The notes under the pieces are model-generated. The model had not been told where the DNA came from. It made no database searches and saw only the letters and a program-made list of their open reading frames with translations. A stretch of 29,631 nucleotides of DNA, from IMG/VR virus record IMGVR_UViG_3300023109_001535, positions 1-29,631 of that record. One strand, given 5' to 3'. Shown in pieces: positions 23,533 to 29,631 of this stretch. Within the stretch, counting starts at the first letter, position 1, and each line of letters starts with the position of its first letter. This stretch comes from a virus. The position numbers and the translations under genes are program-made.

Positions 23533-23584
23533 TCTCGTGAATTCTTCGGCATGATTGATCAACATTATAAATCAGGAGATATTT

Positions 23585-23920
23585 ATGTCAGAAGACAATA
23601 AAAAGACCATCGACGCATCTGCAGTAGCAGGAATGGATGTGAACGGTGATGGACACATTTCAGCAGAAGAACTGGAAATGCATTTAGAGTTCAAACGCAA
23701 AGCGCTTGAAGATCAAGATGCACAAAGAGATGCCATGAGAAACATGACATGGTTTGCTCTAATGGGTATGCTACTTTATCCGTTCGCAATTATCCTTACG
23801 TCATATTTAGGTCTAGACCAAGCGGCAAATATTGTTGGTGATATCGCACCTACGTACTTTGTTGCAATTTCAGCTTTGGTTGCTGCATTCTTTGGTGCAG
23901 ATGCGATCCGCAAGAAATAA
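23585..23920 (+). CDS. EF-hand membrane protein, holin-like candidate
   Basis: The start is placed at ATG 23585 because AGGAG lies at 23574-23578; an upstream in-frame ATG at 23555 lacks such a site. The 111-residue product has one EF-hand loop at 18-29 (DVNGDGHISAEE; D18, N20, D22, H24, S26, E29). A polar helix and two hydrophobic segments (about 55-75 and 88-107) follow, then a basic end RKK. Proteins of this layout occur, from memory, in other marine T4-like phages and are sometimes proposed as holins. It is expressed from the palindromic late promoter and lies near a secreted cell-wall hydrolase, which supports a lysis role, but holin function is inferred. Confidence 0.75.
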   Translation: MSEDNKKTIDASAVAGMDVNGDGHISAEELEMHLEFKRKALEDQDAQRDAMRNMTWFALMGMLLYPFAIILTSYLGLDQAANIVGDIAPTYFVAISALVAAFFGADAIRKK

Positions 23921-23921
23921 C

Positions 23922-23950
23922 AAAAAAGGGGAGACCTTAAAGATCTCCCC
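23922..23950 (-). terminator. Intrinsic terminator of the second RNA gene
   Basis: On the minus strand GGGGAGA (23950-23944) and TCTCCCC (23934-23928) form a 7-bp stem with a 9-base loop, followed by six T (23927-23922). On the plus strand the hairpin has no T run after it, so it mainly ends leftward transcription. It sits right after the EF-hand gene stop and protects that gene from convergent transcripts. Confidence 0.85.
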
Positions 23951-24272
23951 CTCATAATATAATGTGTGGGGTGGATTTACTTATTACCACCAAGAAAGCA
24001 CTTGAAGACTCGTGCAACTCACTTTCTACCCAGATGCAGGCGCTAACCCAGACCGCTAAGTCTCTTCTCTGTTACCTTGATGCCGTCCCCCGACATCGCT
24101 TCAGTCACCACGATCCCACTCCGTCGAGTGAAGAAAACTGTGTACCATCGGGCAAATCTATTAATAGTCCCGATGGTAAATGTTCGGCTGTAAGTCAAGA
24201 GAAAGAATCTCACCTCAACACTATTGGCGTACCGACATTTTTAAGATCGTTGAGTCGTTATTAACAACTCAT
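23922..24272 (-). ncRNA. Unclassified structured RNA gene (~350 nt)
   Basis: This is a discrete leftward transcription unit, from a strong sigma70 promoter to a strong intrinsic terminator, with no minus-strand ORF of note. It is visibly richer in G+C than the genes around it and full of hairpins: a perfect 10-bp stem (24143-24152 with 24169-24178), CACTC/GAGTG with a four-base loop (24117-24130), GATGYC/GRCATC near 24079-24097, GCAC/GTGC (23998-24015) nested inside AGAAAG/CTTTCT, and a GAGTYGTTA hairpin at the 5' end (24252-24270). I find no tmRNA tag, tRNA or signal-recognition motif. A short stretch ACAGAGAAGAGACTTAGCGG recalls the 3' part of RNase P RNA but the other core elements are missing. 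Function unknown. Confidence 0.7.
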
Positions 24273-24278
24273 ATAAAC

Positions 24279-24307
24279 ATAATATAGTATTCTTTCACAT
24301 TTGTCAA
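24279..24307 (-). promoter_or_regulatory. sigma70-type promoter of the second RNA gene
   Basis: On the minus strand TTGACA (24307-24302), 17 bases, TATTAT (24284-24279). The start would be near 24272. It lies just after the stop of the cell-wall hydrolase gene; the A/T runs at 24322-24340 hold no clear terminator. Confidence 0.75.
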
Positions 24308-24340
24308 GCTCTAATTTACGTTTTTTTAAACTTTTTTTTA

Positions 24341-24856
24341 TTATCCTTCCCAACGGTAATAAATGTGTGCACCCAAACGTCCAACTTGTTGTAACGTACG
24401 TGCCCAACTAGGGTTCACATAGGTTGCGTGGTAATGGGTTGCACCCTCAGTGATACCACGGTAACGATTAAACTCAAGCATTTGATATGCGATCAACTGC
24501 GATTCGTTCCACAGATCATCGTCTTGTGGATTGTCTGCTTTACCGTCACAGTACCAAGAGAACTGACACTTGTTACGTTTCATTTGACCATTACTATGTT
24601 GTTGTCCCTGTTTGACAACTTCACATATTGTATTGGGGTAACGTGTATCGAGCATACGATTGATAACTACGTCTGCAACACCAGCTTTATCTGCTAGGTT
24701 ACTACTACGTGCTTCATAGTATATGTTCAAAGATAGACATACATGTTCTTCTTGTTCAAAGATTATTTCTTGTTGTGCTGCTTGCACTACTGGAACTGCA
24801 AGACCACTCATTACGATTGCACCTGTCATTGCGGCACTTATCACATTCTTTAACAT
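24341..24856 (-). CDS. Secreted cell-wall hydrolase, SleB / Hydrolase_2 type
   Basis: The start is set at ATG 24856, which has AGCAGG about 9 bases upstream and begins a clear signal peptide (MLKNVISAAMTGAIVMSGLAV, cut likely after VQA at residue 26). The frame stays open upstream to 24976, but that would put the signal peptide inside and run past the promoter. The mature domain has LSLNIYYEAR with Glu48 as probable catalytic acid, VADVVINR, and QFSWYCDGK, all typical of SleB-type lytic enzymes that cut peptidoglycan. Length is 171 residues. Export by the signal peptide fits action in the periplasm, at lysis or earlier. A sigma70-like promoter lies upstream. Confidence 0.9.
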   Translation of the reverse strand: MLKNVISAAMTGAIVMSGLAVPVVQAAQQEIIFEQEEHVCLSLNIYYEARSSNLADKAGVADVVINRMLDTRYPNTICEVVKQGQQHSNGQMKRNKCQFSWYCDGKADNPQDDDLWNESQLIAYQMLEFNRYRGITEGATHYHATYVNPSWARTLQQVGRLGAHIYYRWEG

Positions 24857-24898
24857 TATTTTAACCTGCTCAATTTGATTCGTTTCTTTTGTACAATC

Positions 24899-24927
24899 AA
24901 TGTACCATACTACTAAACACTTGTCAA
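24899..24927 (-). promoter_or_regulatory. sigma70-type promoter of the cell-wall hydrolase
   Basis: On the minus strand TTGACA (24927-24922), 17 bases, TACATT (24904-24899), with TGG before the -10. The ATG is about 45 bases downstream. It stands back to back with a plus-strand late promoter. Confidence 0.6.
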
Positions 24928-24937
24928 CCCCTTTTCG

Positions 24938-24945
24938 CATAAATA
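24938..24945 (+). promoter_or_regulatory. Late promoter (CATAAATA) for the plus-strand cassette
   Basis: CATAAATA on the plus strand lies 25 bases before the ATG at 24970, in a non-coding gap, with an AAGGAG ribosome-binding site in between. It fits the T4-like late motif and would drive the small acidic gene, nitroreductase, SDR and hydroxylase genes. Confidence 0.65.
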
Positions 24946-24969
24946 TAACGAATGTAAGGAGACATATCA

Positions 24970-25266
24970 ATGCCACATGAACTCAGATTCACAACAGATC
25001 CTAGTCTTGCAACGCACGATGACATCCCAGAAGAGGATGATGTTACACCTGCGGCACACGCAATCTTCGAAGCTTATTTGGCGGATGGAAGAATAACTAG
25101 CTCTGTGAGAGAGAACGAAGATGCAATCGCAAACACATACGATAGTATCATCACTTTTGTAGACGAGGCAACCTGTGACGCATACCTAGCCGAAATGGAA
25201 GGTATAAACGAATTCGATAAGAGTGGTGCGTCAAGAACCAATCTTTCAAGAGGTGATGTAGATTAA
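24970..25266 (+). CDS. Small acidic protein of unknown function
   Basis: This 98-residue protein (MPHELRFTTDPSLATHDDIPEEDDV...) is strongly acidic and has no motif that I recognise. AAGGAG lies 8 bases before the ATG. Its stop overlaps the nitroreductase start by one base (TAATG), so the two are coupled. Residues 70-82 (DEATCDAYLAEME) may form a helix. It could be a small partner of the following enzymes; nothing more can be said. Confidence 0.65.
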   Translation: MPHELRFTTDPSLATHDDIPEEDDVTPAAHAIFEAYLADGRITSSVRENEDAIANTYDSIITFVDEATCDAYLAEMEGINEFDKSGASRTNLSRGDVD

Positions 25267-25982
25267 TGAATAAAGATGAATTATTGAGTGCCATACAAGG
25301 CACAAACCCCTGTCAAAGAAACTGGGATCATTCCCAGACTATTCCTACAGAAGATGTCAATTTGTTATTGGAGTCTGTCAAACAGGCACCAACAAAACAG
25401 AATGAAACCAATTACAAGATATATTGGACAACTGACAGAACGAAGATCCAAGAGATCTACGAGAGAACACCGTACTTTGCAGTATACGATACTGATGGAT
25501 CAACACCTATCAACGAGAGAGGTGAGACTCCACCAGAGTATAATGTAACTAACCCACAAGTAAATGCCAATATGATCATTGCCATATGTGATGATTGGGA
25601 TCAAGAACTCGCACGAGGACGCACACATATGGTTGTTGATGATGATACAATCGAAGAACATCTCTACACGCATATTGTTAAGAACAGAATTATGGATATT
25701 GGTGTTGGTATTGCATTAGGACAAATTTGTCTTACCGCTAACTTACTAGGATATAAGACAGGAATGTGTTCAGCGTTCAACGAAGACGAAGTTCTAGGAA
25801 TTCCAGATACATTCTGCAAATCAATCATTGGAATAGGATATCCTCAAGATGGTGTCAACAGAAGAATGCATCCAGATGTACTCAATAGTGACATCGTTGA
25901 AGAAAATATGAGAACTGGTGCACTTACTGATAACTGGATTTTTCCTTCATTCGTGAAAATGCCAGATGTAACGGAGATATGA
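25266..25982 (+). CDS. Nitroreductase-family flavoprotein
   Basis: The 238-residue protein has the nitroreductase layout: an N-terminal helix with CQRNWDHSQTIP in place of the RRSxRxF segment, LLLESVKQAPTKQNETNYKIY matching the SPSxxNxQPW FMN region, a long central helix (DIGVGIALGQICLTANLLGYKTGM), and SIIGIGYPQDG near the end, like the GYP motif. FMN-dependent reduction with NAD(P)H is expected, substrate unknown. The linked SDR and dioxygenase suggest a pathway of redox steps. An acidic insert with ARGRTHMVVDDD around residue 115-130 is not typical. Confidence 0.8.
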   Translation: MNKDELLSAIQGTNPCQRNWDHSQTIPTEDVNLLLESVKQAPTKQNETNYKIYWTTDRTKIQEIYERTPYFAVYDTDGSTPINERGETPPEYNVTNPQVNANMIIAICDDWDQELARGRTHMVVDDDTIEEHLYTHIVKNRIMDIGVGIALGQICLTANLLGYKTGMCSAFNEDEVLGIPDTFCKSIIGIGYPQDGVNRRMHPDVLNSDIVEENMRTGALTDNWIFPSFVKMPDVTEI

Positions 25983-25983
25983 C

Positions 25984-26415
25984 ATGGGATTTTATATCAC
26001 TGGTACACGGAGAGGATTGGGTAAAGTACTTGCATGGAAGTTCGGTAATACGGGATCGATGAGACACTGTGATGTGTTCATCAATTGCAAACATAACGAC
26101 TTCGATCAAGTTGATATGCTCTATCAAGCGCACGAGGCGGGTGTAAAGAGAATTATTAACATTGGTTCTAACTCACCAGATGAGACCAAGAGAGACCCCC
26201 ACATCTATGCCGTTCAAAAAGCAGCACTTGATGCAGCTAATGATCAATTGTTTTACCAAGGTGTCAACACGACTAACATAAGGTTTGGTTGGTTTGACAG
26301 TGAAAGAGTTGCACACGTAGATGCAAAGAAATTAGACATGGACTATTGTGCAGAAGTTGTTCAATGGGTTGTGGATCAACCACATCGAATAAAGGATATT
26401 ACAGTATGCATATAG
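25984..26415 (+). CDS. Miniature short-chain dehydrogenase (SDR)
   Basis: Only 143 residues, against about 250 for classical SDRs. It keeps the cofactor motif TGTRRGLG (6-13), a serine after the central strand (INIGS, S62) and the YAVQK motif with Y75 and K79. The serine usually lies near 139 and the tyrosine near 152, so about 75 residues between the first helix and the fourth strand are missing, roughly the second and third strand-helix units. The NNAG segment is replaced by INCKHN. The ATG follows the nitroreductase stop by one base, with GGAG 7 bases before. The gene is intact, so the compact form is probably real. Activity cannot be assumed. Confidence 0.75.
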   Translation: MGFYITGTRRGLGKVLAWKFGNTGSMRHCDVFINCKHNDFDQVDMLYQAHEAGVKRIINIGSNSPDETKRDPHIYAVQKAALDAANDQLFYQGVNTTNIRFGWFDSERVAHVDAKKLDMDYCAEVVQWVVDQPHRIKDITVCI

Positions 26416-26906
26416 ATGTACTTAGAATTGTAGAAGAGATTGCGCCTTTGATGTACCAGATGTCAGAGGAACAAGACTGTCGCCATCAGATTATGCTTCA
26501 AGGTTGTAAAAATCAGAGACCAGAAGAAGAAGACTTCGACCCCTACTTGGGAACTCAAGGTTTCAAATGGTTAAGTGAGGAAGGATACATAGAGTATGAG
26601 TTCAGAAACCCCATTTATGATTATCTAGAATATACGAATAAGGTCATTGCGGATCTCAAGATACACCGAACTAGACTCATCTGTTTGAGACCCCAAACAT
26701 GTTACACTTACCACAAGGACTTCTCACAGAGGATACACATCCCTCTTATTACGAACCCGAACTGTTTCTTGATCGTTGATGATGAACTTAATAGGTATCC
26801 TGCAGATGGTAGTTCATATCTCATAAATACTACGAAGCACCACACAGCAGTCAATGCGTCCAAAAGAGACAGATGGCACATTGTAGGGTGTACTTCACAA
26901 AGATAA
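26406..26906 (+). CDS. 2-oxoglutarate/Fe(II) dioxygenase, Asp/Asn beta-hydroxylase-like
   Basis: The start is set at ATG 26406 (MHIDVLRIVEE), overlapping the SDR stop by 10 bases; the frame is open further upstream, but only inside SDR coding sequence. The 166-residue product has YHKDFSQRIHIPL with H103 and D105 as iron ligands, FLIVDDE, then NTTKHHTAVN with H145/H146 as the third ligand and R154/R156 for 2-oxoglutarate. This is the pattern of the aspartyl/asparaginyl beta-hydroxylase family. A hydroxylated substrate, protein or small molecule, cannot be named. Confidence 0.8.
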   Translation: MHIDVLRIVEEIAPLMYQMSEEQDCRHQIMLQGCKNQRPEEEDFDPYLGTQGFKWLSEEGYIEYEFRNPIYDYLEYTNKVIADLKIHRTRLICLRPQTCYTYHKDFSQRIHIPLITNPNCFLIVDDELNRYPADGSSYLINTTKHHTAVNASKRDRWHIVGCTSQR

Positions 26907-26914
26907 AATAATGC

Positions 26915-26943
26915 TTGACAAGTTTGTAAGACGGTGGTATAAT
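26915..26943 (+). promoter_or_regulatory. Perfect sigma70 promoter for the plus-strand methyltransferase
   Basis: TTGACA (26915-26920), 17 bases, TATAAT (26938-26943), with TGG before the -10. It lies in the only gap of the plus-strand cassette, about 32 bases before the ATG at 26975, so methyltransferase, SGNH and ligase genes can be read early and separately from the genes before them. Confidence 0.85.
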
Positions 26944-26974
26944 CGTTTTACGCTTTTAATACAATGAGGCTGTT

Positions 26975-27487
26975 ATGAAAGAAGTTATTGAATACTTTAA
27001 AAATAGTTGGCAACAAGACTTCTCTAAATTCACATTCAGTGGATGGGAACTTCTTAACCGAATAGACGCAAATGAGTCAATACTTGACGTTGGTTGCGGA
27101 TACAATCCTTTTAAAAAACATTTTAAAAACGTTTATGGTATCGATCCTGCGATTGATGCGGCAGATGAACTGACATCTATTGATGACTTTGTGTCTGATA
27201 AAAAGTGGGATGTTGTCCTAGTACTTGGAAGTCTCAACTTCGGAACGAAGGATCTAGTCAAATCTCAAGTCGAGAAAGCTGTTCATTATTGTAAACCTGG
27301 CGGGCGGATCTATTGGAGACAAAATCCAGGCGATAATGATCATCCCTATGATGGGATCGACACTATCACGTTTTTTGGTTGGACGTTTGAGGACAACTAT
27401 GAATGGGCGAAAGAGTTTGGATGTAAGATTGTCGAAGTTAGGTGGGATACTGGAAATCGTATCTACGCAGAATGGAAAAAGTTATGA
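26975..27487 (+). CDS. Class I SAM-dependent methyltransferase
   Basis: The 170-residue protein has motif I LDVGCGYNPFK (about 37-47), an acidic strand end YGIDPAID, WDVVLVLGSLNF as motif IV and YCKPGGRIYWRQNPG near motif VI. This is a compact methyltransferase without an added substrate domain. GAGG lies about 9 bases before the ATG. Its stop overlaps the next start as ATGA. The substrate is unknown; position suggests the same pathway as the SGNH hydrolase and ligase that follow. Confidence 0.85.
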   Translation: MKEVIEYFKNSWQQDFSKFTFSGWELLNRIDANESILDVGCGYNPFKKHFKNVYGIDPAIDAADELTSIDDFVSDKKWDVVLVLGSLNFGTKDLVKSQVEKAVHYCKPGGRIYWRQNPGDNDHPYDGIDTITFFGWTFEDNYEWAKEFGCKIVEVRWDTGNRIYAEWKKL

Positions 27488-28371
27488 CAACTCTTATTGT
27501 AGGTGGATGTAGTTACACAGATAAAGACTATAAACCATATCACGATCATAATATAAAGACATGGCCATCGTTTCTTCAAGAACATTATGGTTATGAAAAC
27601 ATGGTGAACACTGCAAGTGGTGGTTATGGTAATAGAAATATTGTTAATAGTGTCATAGATTCTATCCTAGATCACGAGATGAAAGACGAAGTTGTTGTAT
27701 GCGTTGCGTGGTCAGAACCTTATAGATTATCTTTTATAGACGATCCAGATCTAGATCATCCTGTGTTTCTCTTTAGTGATGAAGAGTATGAACGTAGACT
27801 TACCTTCTCTGATAAACTTGCAGGATACTTTAAGTTCATCGAAGATGGTAGAAAAGAATTAATTAAGTATATTGTAAGAAGACAAAAGAAGATTGGTAGT
27901 TCAGATCCTCTTCAAAAGATGATTGATCTTAACAGTAAAGTAATCATTCAATCATATAGGAACAAGTTTTACCTTCAAGACTTCTGTTACAATAGAGATA
28001 TACCTTTATTTCACATGAACACGTTCGATCCGTTTGCATTTGACAGACAATTGAGTTCTGAACTGTACATGCCGAACAATAAAGAAGCACAACAGAAAGC
28101 TGCAGATGCCGCAATAGAGATTATACGAGAGTCTCAGTACTTCAAGAAAGTCGAAAAAGACATTGGGTACATGGGGCATAAATATAATTTATATAATGAT
28201 CTTTCGTCTCATGGATATTTCATAGACGACAATGGTAAAATAAACAGACATCCAAACCAAGAGGGACACAAGTTCATCTCTGAAAGGTTTAGAGAGTTTA
28301 TTGATCTTGGAGATCGACTATATAACCACACGGAATCCTCGTACAGAGACGTTTTATATTTATGGGAGTAA
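27484..28371 (+). CDS. SGNH/GDSL-like hydrolase
   Basis: The start is set at ATG 27484, joined to the methyltransferase stop as ATGA; a longer frame from 27442 would add 14 residues inside the upstream gene. The 295-residue product has VGGCSYTD with Ser10 in block I, NTASGGYGNRNIVNS as a block II/III segment, VVVCVAWSEPYR, and HPNQEGH near residue 265 in the place of block V. These fit the SGNH esterase/acyl-hydrolase family, which acts on acyl groups of sugars or lipids. Related genes occur, from memory, in other marine phages. Confidence 0.7.
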   Translation: MTTLIVGGCSYTDKDYKPYHDHNIKTWPSFLQEHYGYENMVNTASGGYGNRNIVNSVIDSILDHEMKDEVVVCVAWSEPYRLSFIDDPDLDHPVFLFSDEEYERRLTFSDKLAGYFKFIEDGRKELIKYIVRRQKKIGSSDPLQKMIDLNSKVIIQSYRNKFYLQDFCYNRDIPLFHMNTFDPFAFDRQLSSELYMPNNKEAQQKAADAAIEIIRESQYFKKVEKDIGYMGHKYNLYNDLSSHGYFIDDNGKINRHPNQEGHKFISERFREFIDLGDRLYNHTESSYRDVLYLWE

Positions 28372-28374
28372 TTG

Positions 28375-29631
28375 ATGAATCCGTTTTACACAATAGTACC
28401 AGATGATAATATCGCACTTAGCGACATCGATGGTTCAATCACCTACAGAGAATTAATAGATGCCGCCATTGTAAAGCGGGATCATTTAGTGAGCCTTGGT
28501 TACAAACACGGTCACCGTTTTGGTATCTCAGGAAAAAATGATATCAGAACATATATTTGGTTTCTTGCAGGACAAATGTTGAGTAGTGTGGTTGGTCTTC
28601 GTAATGACTATAGAGAGAATGATTGGGGTTTCAAAGTCCCCTCTGCAAATCTCAACGTAACAATTGATCTTGGTCAAAACGATGACGAGATTAAAATTGA
28701 ACACAGACATTTTGATAAAGTAACAGAATGTTATAAAGAATACGCCGTATATTTTAGTAGTGGAACCACATCGAATACTTGGGGACAGTCTCAGGCTACA
28801 CCAATGGTATGGGATGTGGATGATTACAACTGGGGTATGGGTATTGATATCGTAAACTATAATCGTAGCGTTATTAATCCGTATTATCGTGAAAACAATA
28901 TGATTAGACGAAGTGACGACAATATTCAGATCCAACCAATGTCTTCTTGGATTGGATGGGGACAAGAGTGTACAACTCTTAACCTTATCAAACATGGACA
29001 CACAGTACTAGTAGATGACCCTGAAGATTGGGACACACTGGTAGAACGACACAAACCAACATGGACAGTAATGTTTCCTATGATTGGTTTCAAACTTATG
29101 GATGTCAACAAAGGTACAGATCATAAGATTGGATGTGTTGAATTTTCTGGTGCACGTGTTACTGATAAACAACTTCAACAATTTAAAGACTTCTTTAACT
29201 GTGATCTTTTCGTAAGTCATTACGGAACAAGTCAGTCTGGTAACTTTATGCACAATGCAGGAGATGGTAGTAACCTTCAAAACATTGGTAAACCATGTGA
29301 AGGATTTACACATGCATATGGTAAAGACTTTGTACGCATTGGTAATAAAGGAACATTAGAAGTTAAATGGCATGGAAGTCCTCAACACTATTGCAATGAC
29401 GATGGGTATTACGATACCAACGATGTTGTTGAAATGGGAGACGATGGAAACTACGTCTTCAAAGGACGTGCCAATGAAATGTTGATGATCCGTGGTGGGA
29501 GTAAATTACTTGCACCTACGATTGAAGACAGAGTACTAGAGAATTTTGGTGTGAAGGAAGCATATGTCTTCCCAGTACCAGAGAGTGATGTAGAAGGTAA
29601 ACATGACATTAGTCGAGAGGAAATCGACGAT
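28375..29631 (+). CDS. AMP-forming ligase of the ANL (acyl-CoA synthetase) superfamily (3' end outside window)
   Basis: The frame is open from ATG 28375 (GGGAG 6 bases before) to the window edge, 419 residues. The phosphate-binding motif reads YFSSGTTSN (126-134) in place of YTSGTTG, without the usual PK after it. HYGTSQSG fits motif A5, and YYDTNDVVEM ... YVFKGRANEMLMIRGGSK fits A7-A8 with the hinge, followed by the start of the small C-terminal domain. It should activate a carboxylic acid as an acyl-adenylate; the catalytic lysine of motif A10 would lie outside the window. It is 3 bases from the SGNH gene. The whole cassette may make an acyl or amide product. Confidence 0.85.
   Translation, partial: MNPFYTIVPDDNIALSDIDGSITYRELIDAAIVKRDHLVSLGYKHGHRFGISGKNDIRTYIWFLAGQMLSSVVGLRNDYRENDWGFKVPSANLNVTIDLGQNDDEIKIEHRHFDKVTECYKEYAVYFSSGTTSNTWGQSQATPMVWDVDDYNWGMGIDIVNYNRSVINPYYRENNMIRRSDDNIQIQPMSSWIGWGQECTTLNLIKHGHTVLVDDPEDWDTLVERHKPTWTVMFPMIGFKLMDVNKGTDHKIGCVEFSGARVTDKQLQQFKDFFNCDLFVSHYGTSQSGNFMHNAGDGSNLQNIGKPCEGFTHAYGKDFVRIGNKGTLEVKWHGSPQHYCNDDGYYDTNDVVEMGDDGNYVFKGRANEMLMIRGGSKLLAPTIEDRVLENFGVKEAYVFPVPESDVEGKHDISREEIDD

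Noticed and set aside
24029-24075. Similarity of the second RNA to the 3' part of RNase P RNA (ACAGAG...GACTTAGCGGTC)
   Set aside because: The 5' core element (GAGGAAAGTC) and the other conserved regions are missing, and the length after the match is wrong.
23962-24264. 100-residue plus-strand ORF in the non-coding island
   Set aside because: No ribosome-binding site, low-complexity sequence without family resemblance, and it lies antisense to a unit with clear promoter, terminator and many hairpins. The RNA reading explains the region better.
1-29631. CRISPR arrays, insertion sequences and tRNA genes
   Set aside because: No spaced direct repeats, transposase-like ORFs, terminal inverted repeats or tRNA cloverleaf were seen; the only tRNA-like structure is that of the tmRNA.

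Overview
This window is part of the genome of a T4-like (myovirus) bacteriophage, most likely marine. The evidence is the replication and late-transcription block gp33-gp59-gp32-uvsX-gp41 on the minus strand, TATAAATA-type late promoters, almost no intergenic space, and many auxiliary metabolic genes. The host is probably an alphaproteobacterium rather than a cyanobacterium. The phage encodes its own circularly permuted tmRNA, whose tag starts ANDN, a start I associate with alphaproteobacteria; the cyanobacterial tags I know start differently. The host assignment is an inference.

Layout, left to right. (1) 1-6211, minus: a partial gene with nucleotidyltransferase-like motifs, a possible PD-(D/E)XK-like protein, helicase gp41, recombinase UvsX, a small conserved protein, ssDNA-binding gp32, helicase loader gp59 and late co-activator gp33. 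(2) 6211-8133, minus: a bilin module made of a PcyA/PcyX-like bilin reductase and a heme oxygenase, then a methyltransferase-like gene that carries a consensus promoter inside it. (3) 8115-20453, minus: a 12-kb enzyme cassette with two carbamoyltransferases (one lacking its C-terminal domain), four radical-SAM proteins (one fused to a QueC-like PP-loop ATPase), a DegT aminotransferase, a degenerate isochorismatase-like protein and three glycosyltransferase-like proteins. (4) 20462-23143, minus: a conserved small protein, two paralogous virion-type structural proteins and a 61-residue protein. (5) 23144-24340: a non-coding island with the permuted tmRNA, a palindromic two-way late promoter, an EF-hand membrane protein gene on the plus strand, and a second ~350-nt RNA unit on the minus strand with its own promoter and intrinsic terminator. 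(6) 24341-24856, minus: a secreted SleB-type cell-wall hydrolase. (7) 24970-29631, plus: an acidic small protein, nitroreductase, miniature SDR, 2OG-Fe dioxygenase, methyltransferase, SGNH-like hydrolase and an AMP-forming ligase that runs off the window.

How the parts work together. Strong TTGACA/TATAAT promoters, several of them inside coding sequence, sit before gp41, gp32, the heme oxygenase/bilin reductase pair, the aminotransferase block, tmRNA, the second RNA, the hydrolase and the plus-strand methyltransferase; these are probable early promoters read by host sigma70. NATAAATA late motifs sit before the structural-gene operon, the EF-hand gene, the plus-strand cassette and possibly the leftmost genes. 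Because the structural genes are followed without a visible break by glycosyltransferases and radical-SAM enzymes, the large cassette may be expressed late and may build or modify a glycan or small molecule on the virion or host surface. The bilin genes lie in the same direction as, and directly upstream of, the replication genes, so heme breakdown to a bilin is probably an early activity.

The most striking items are the phage-encoded two-piece tmRNA, the second discrete RNA gene, the bilin module in a phage that seems not to infect a cyanobacterium, and the PP-loop/radical-SAM fusion with its linked enzymes. All functional calls come from motif reading by eye and from memory of the families; no database search was run.
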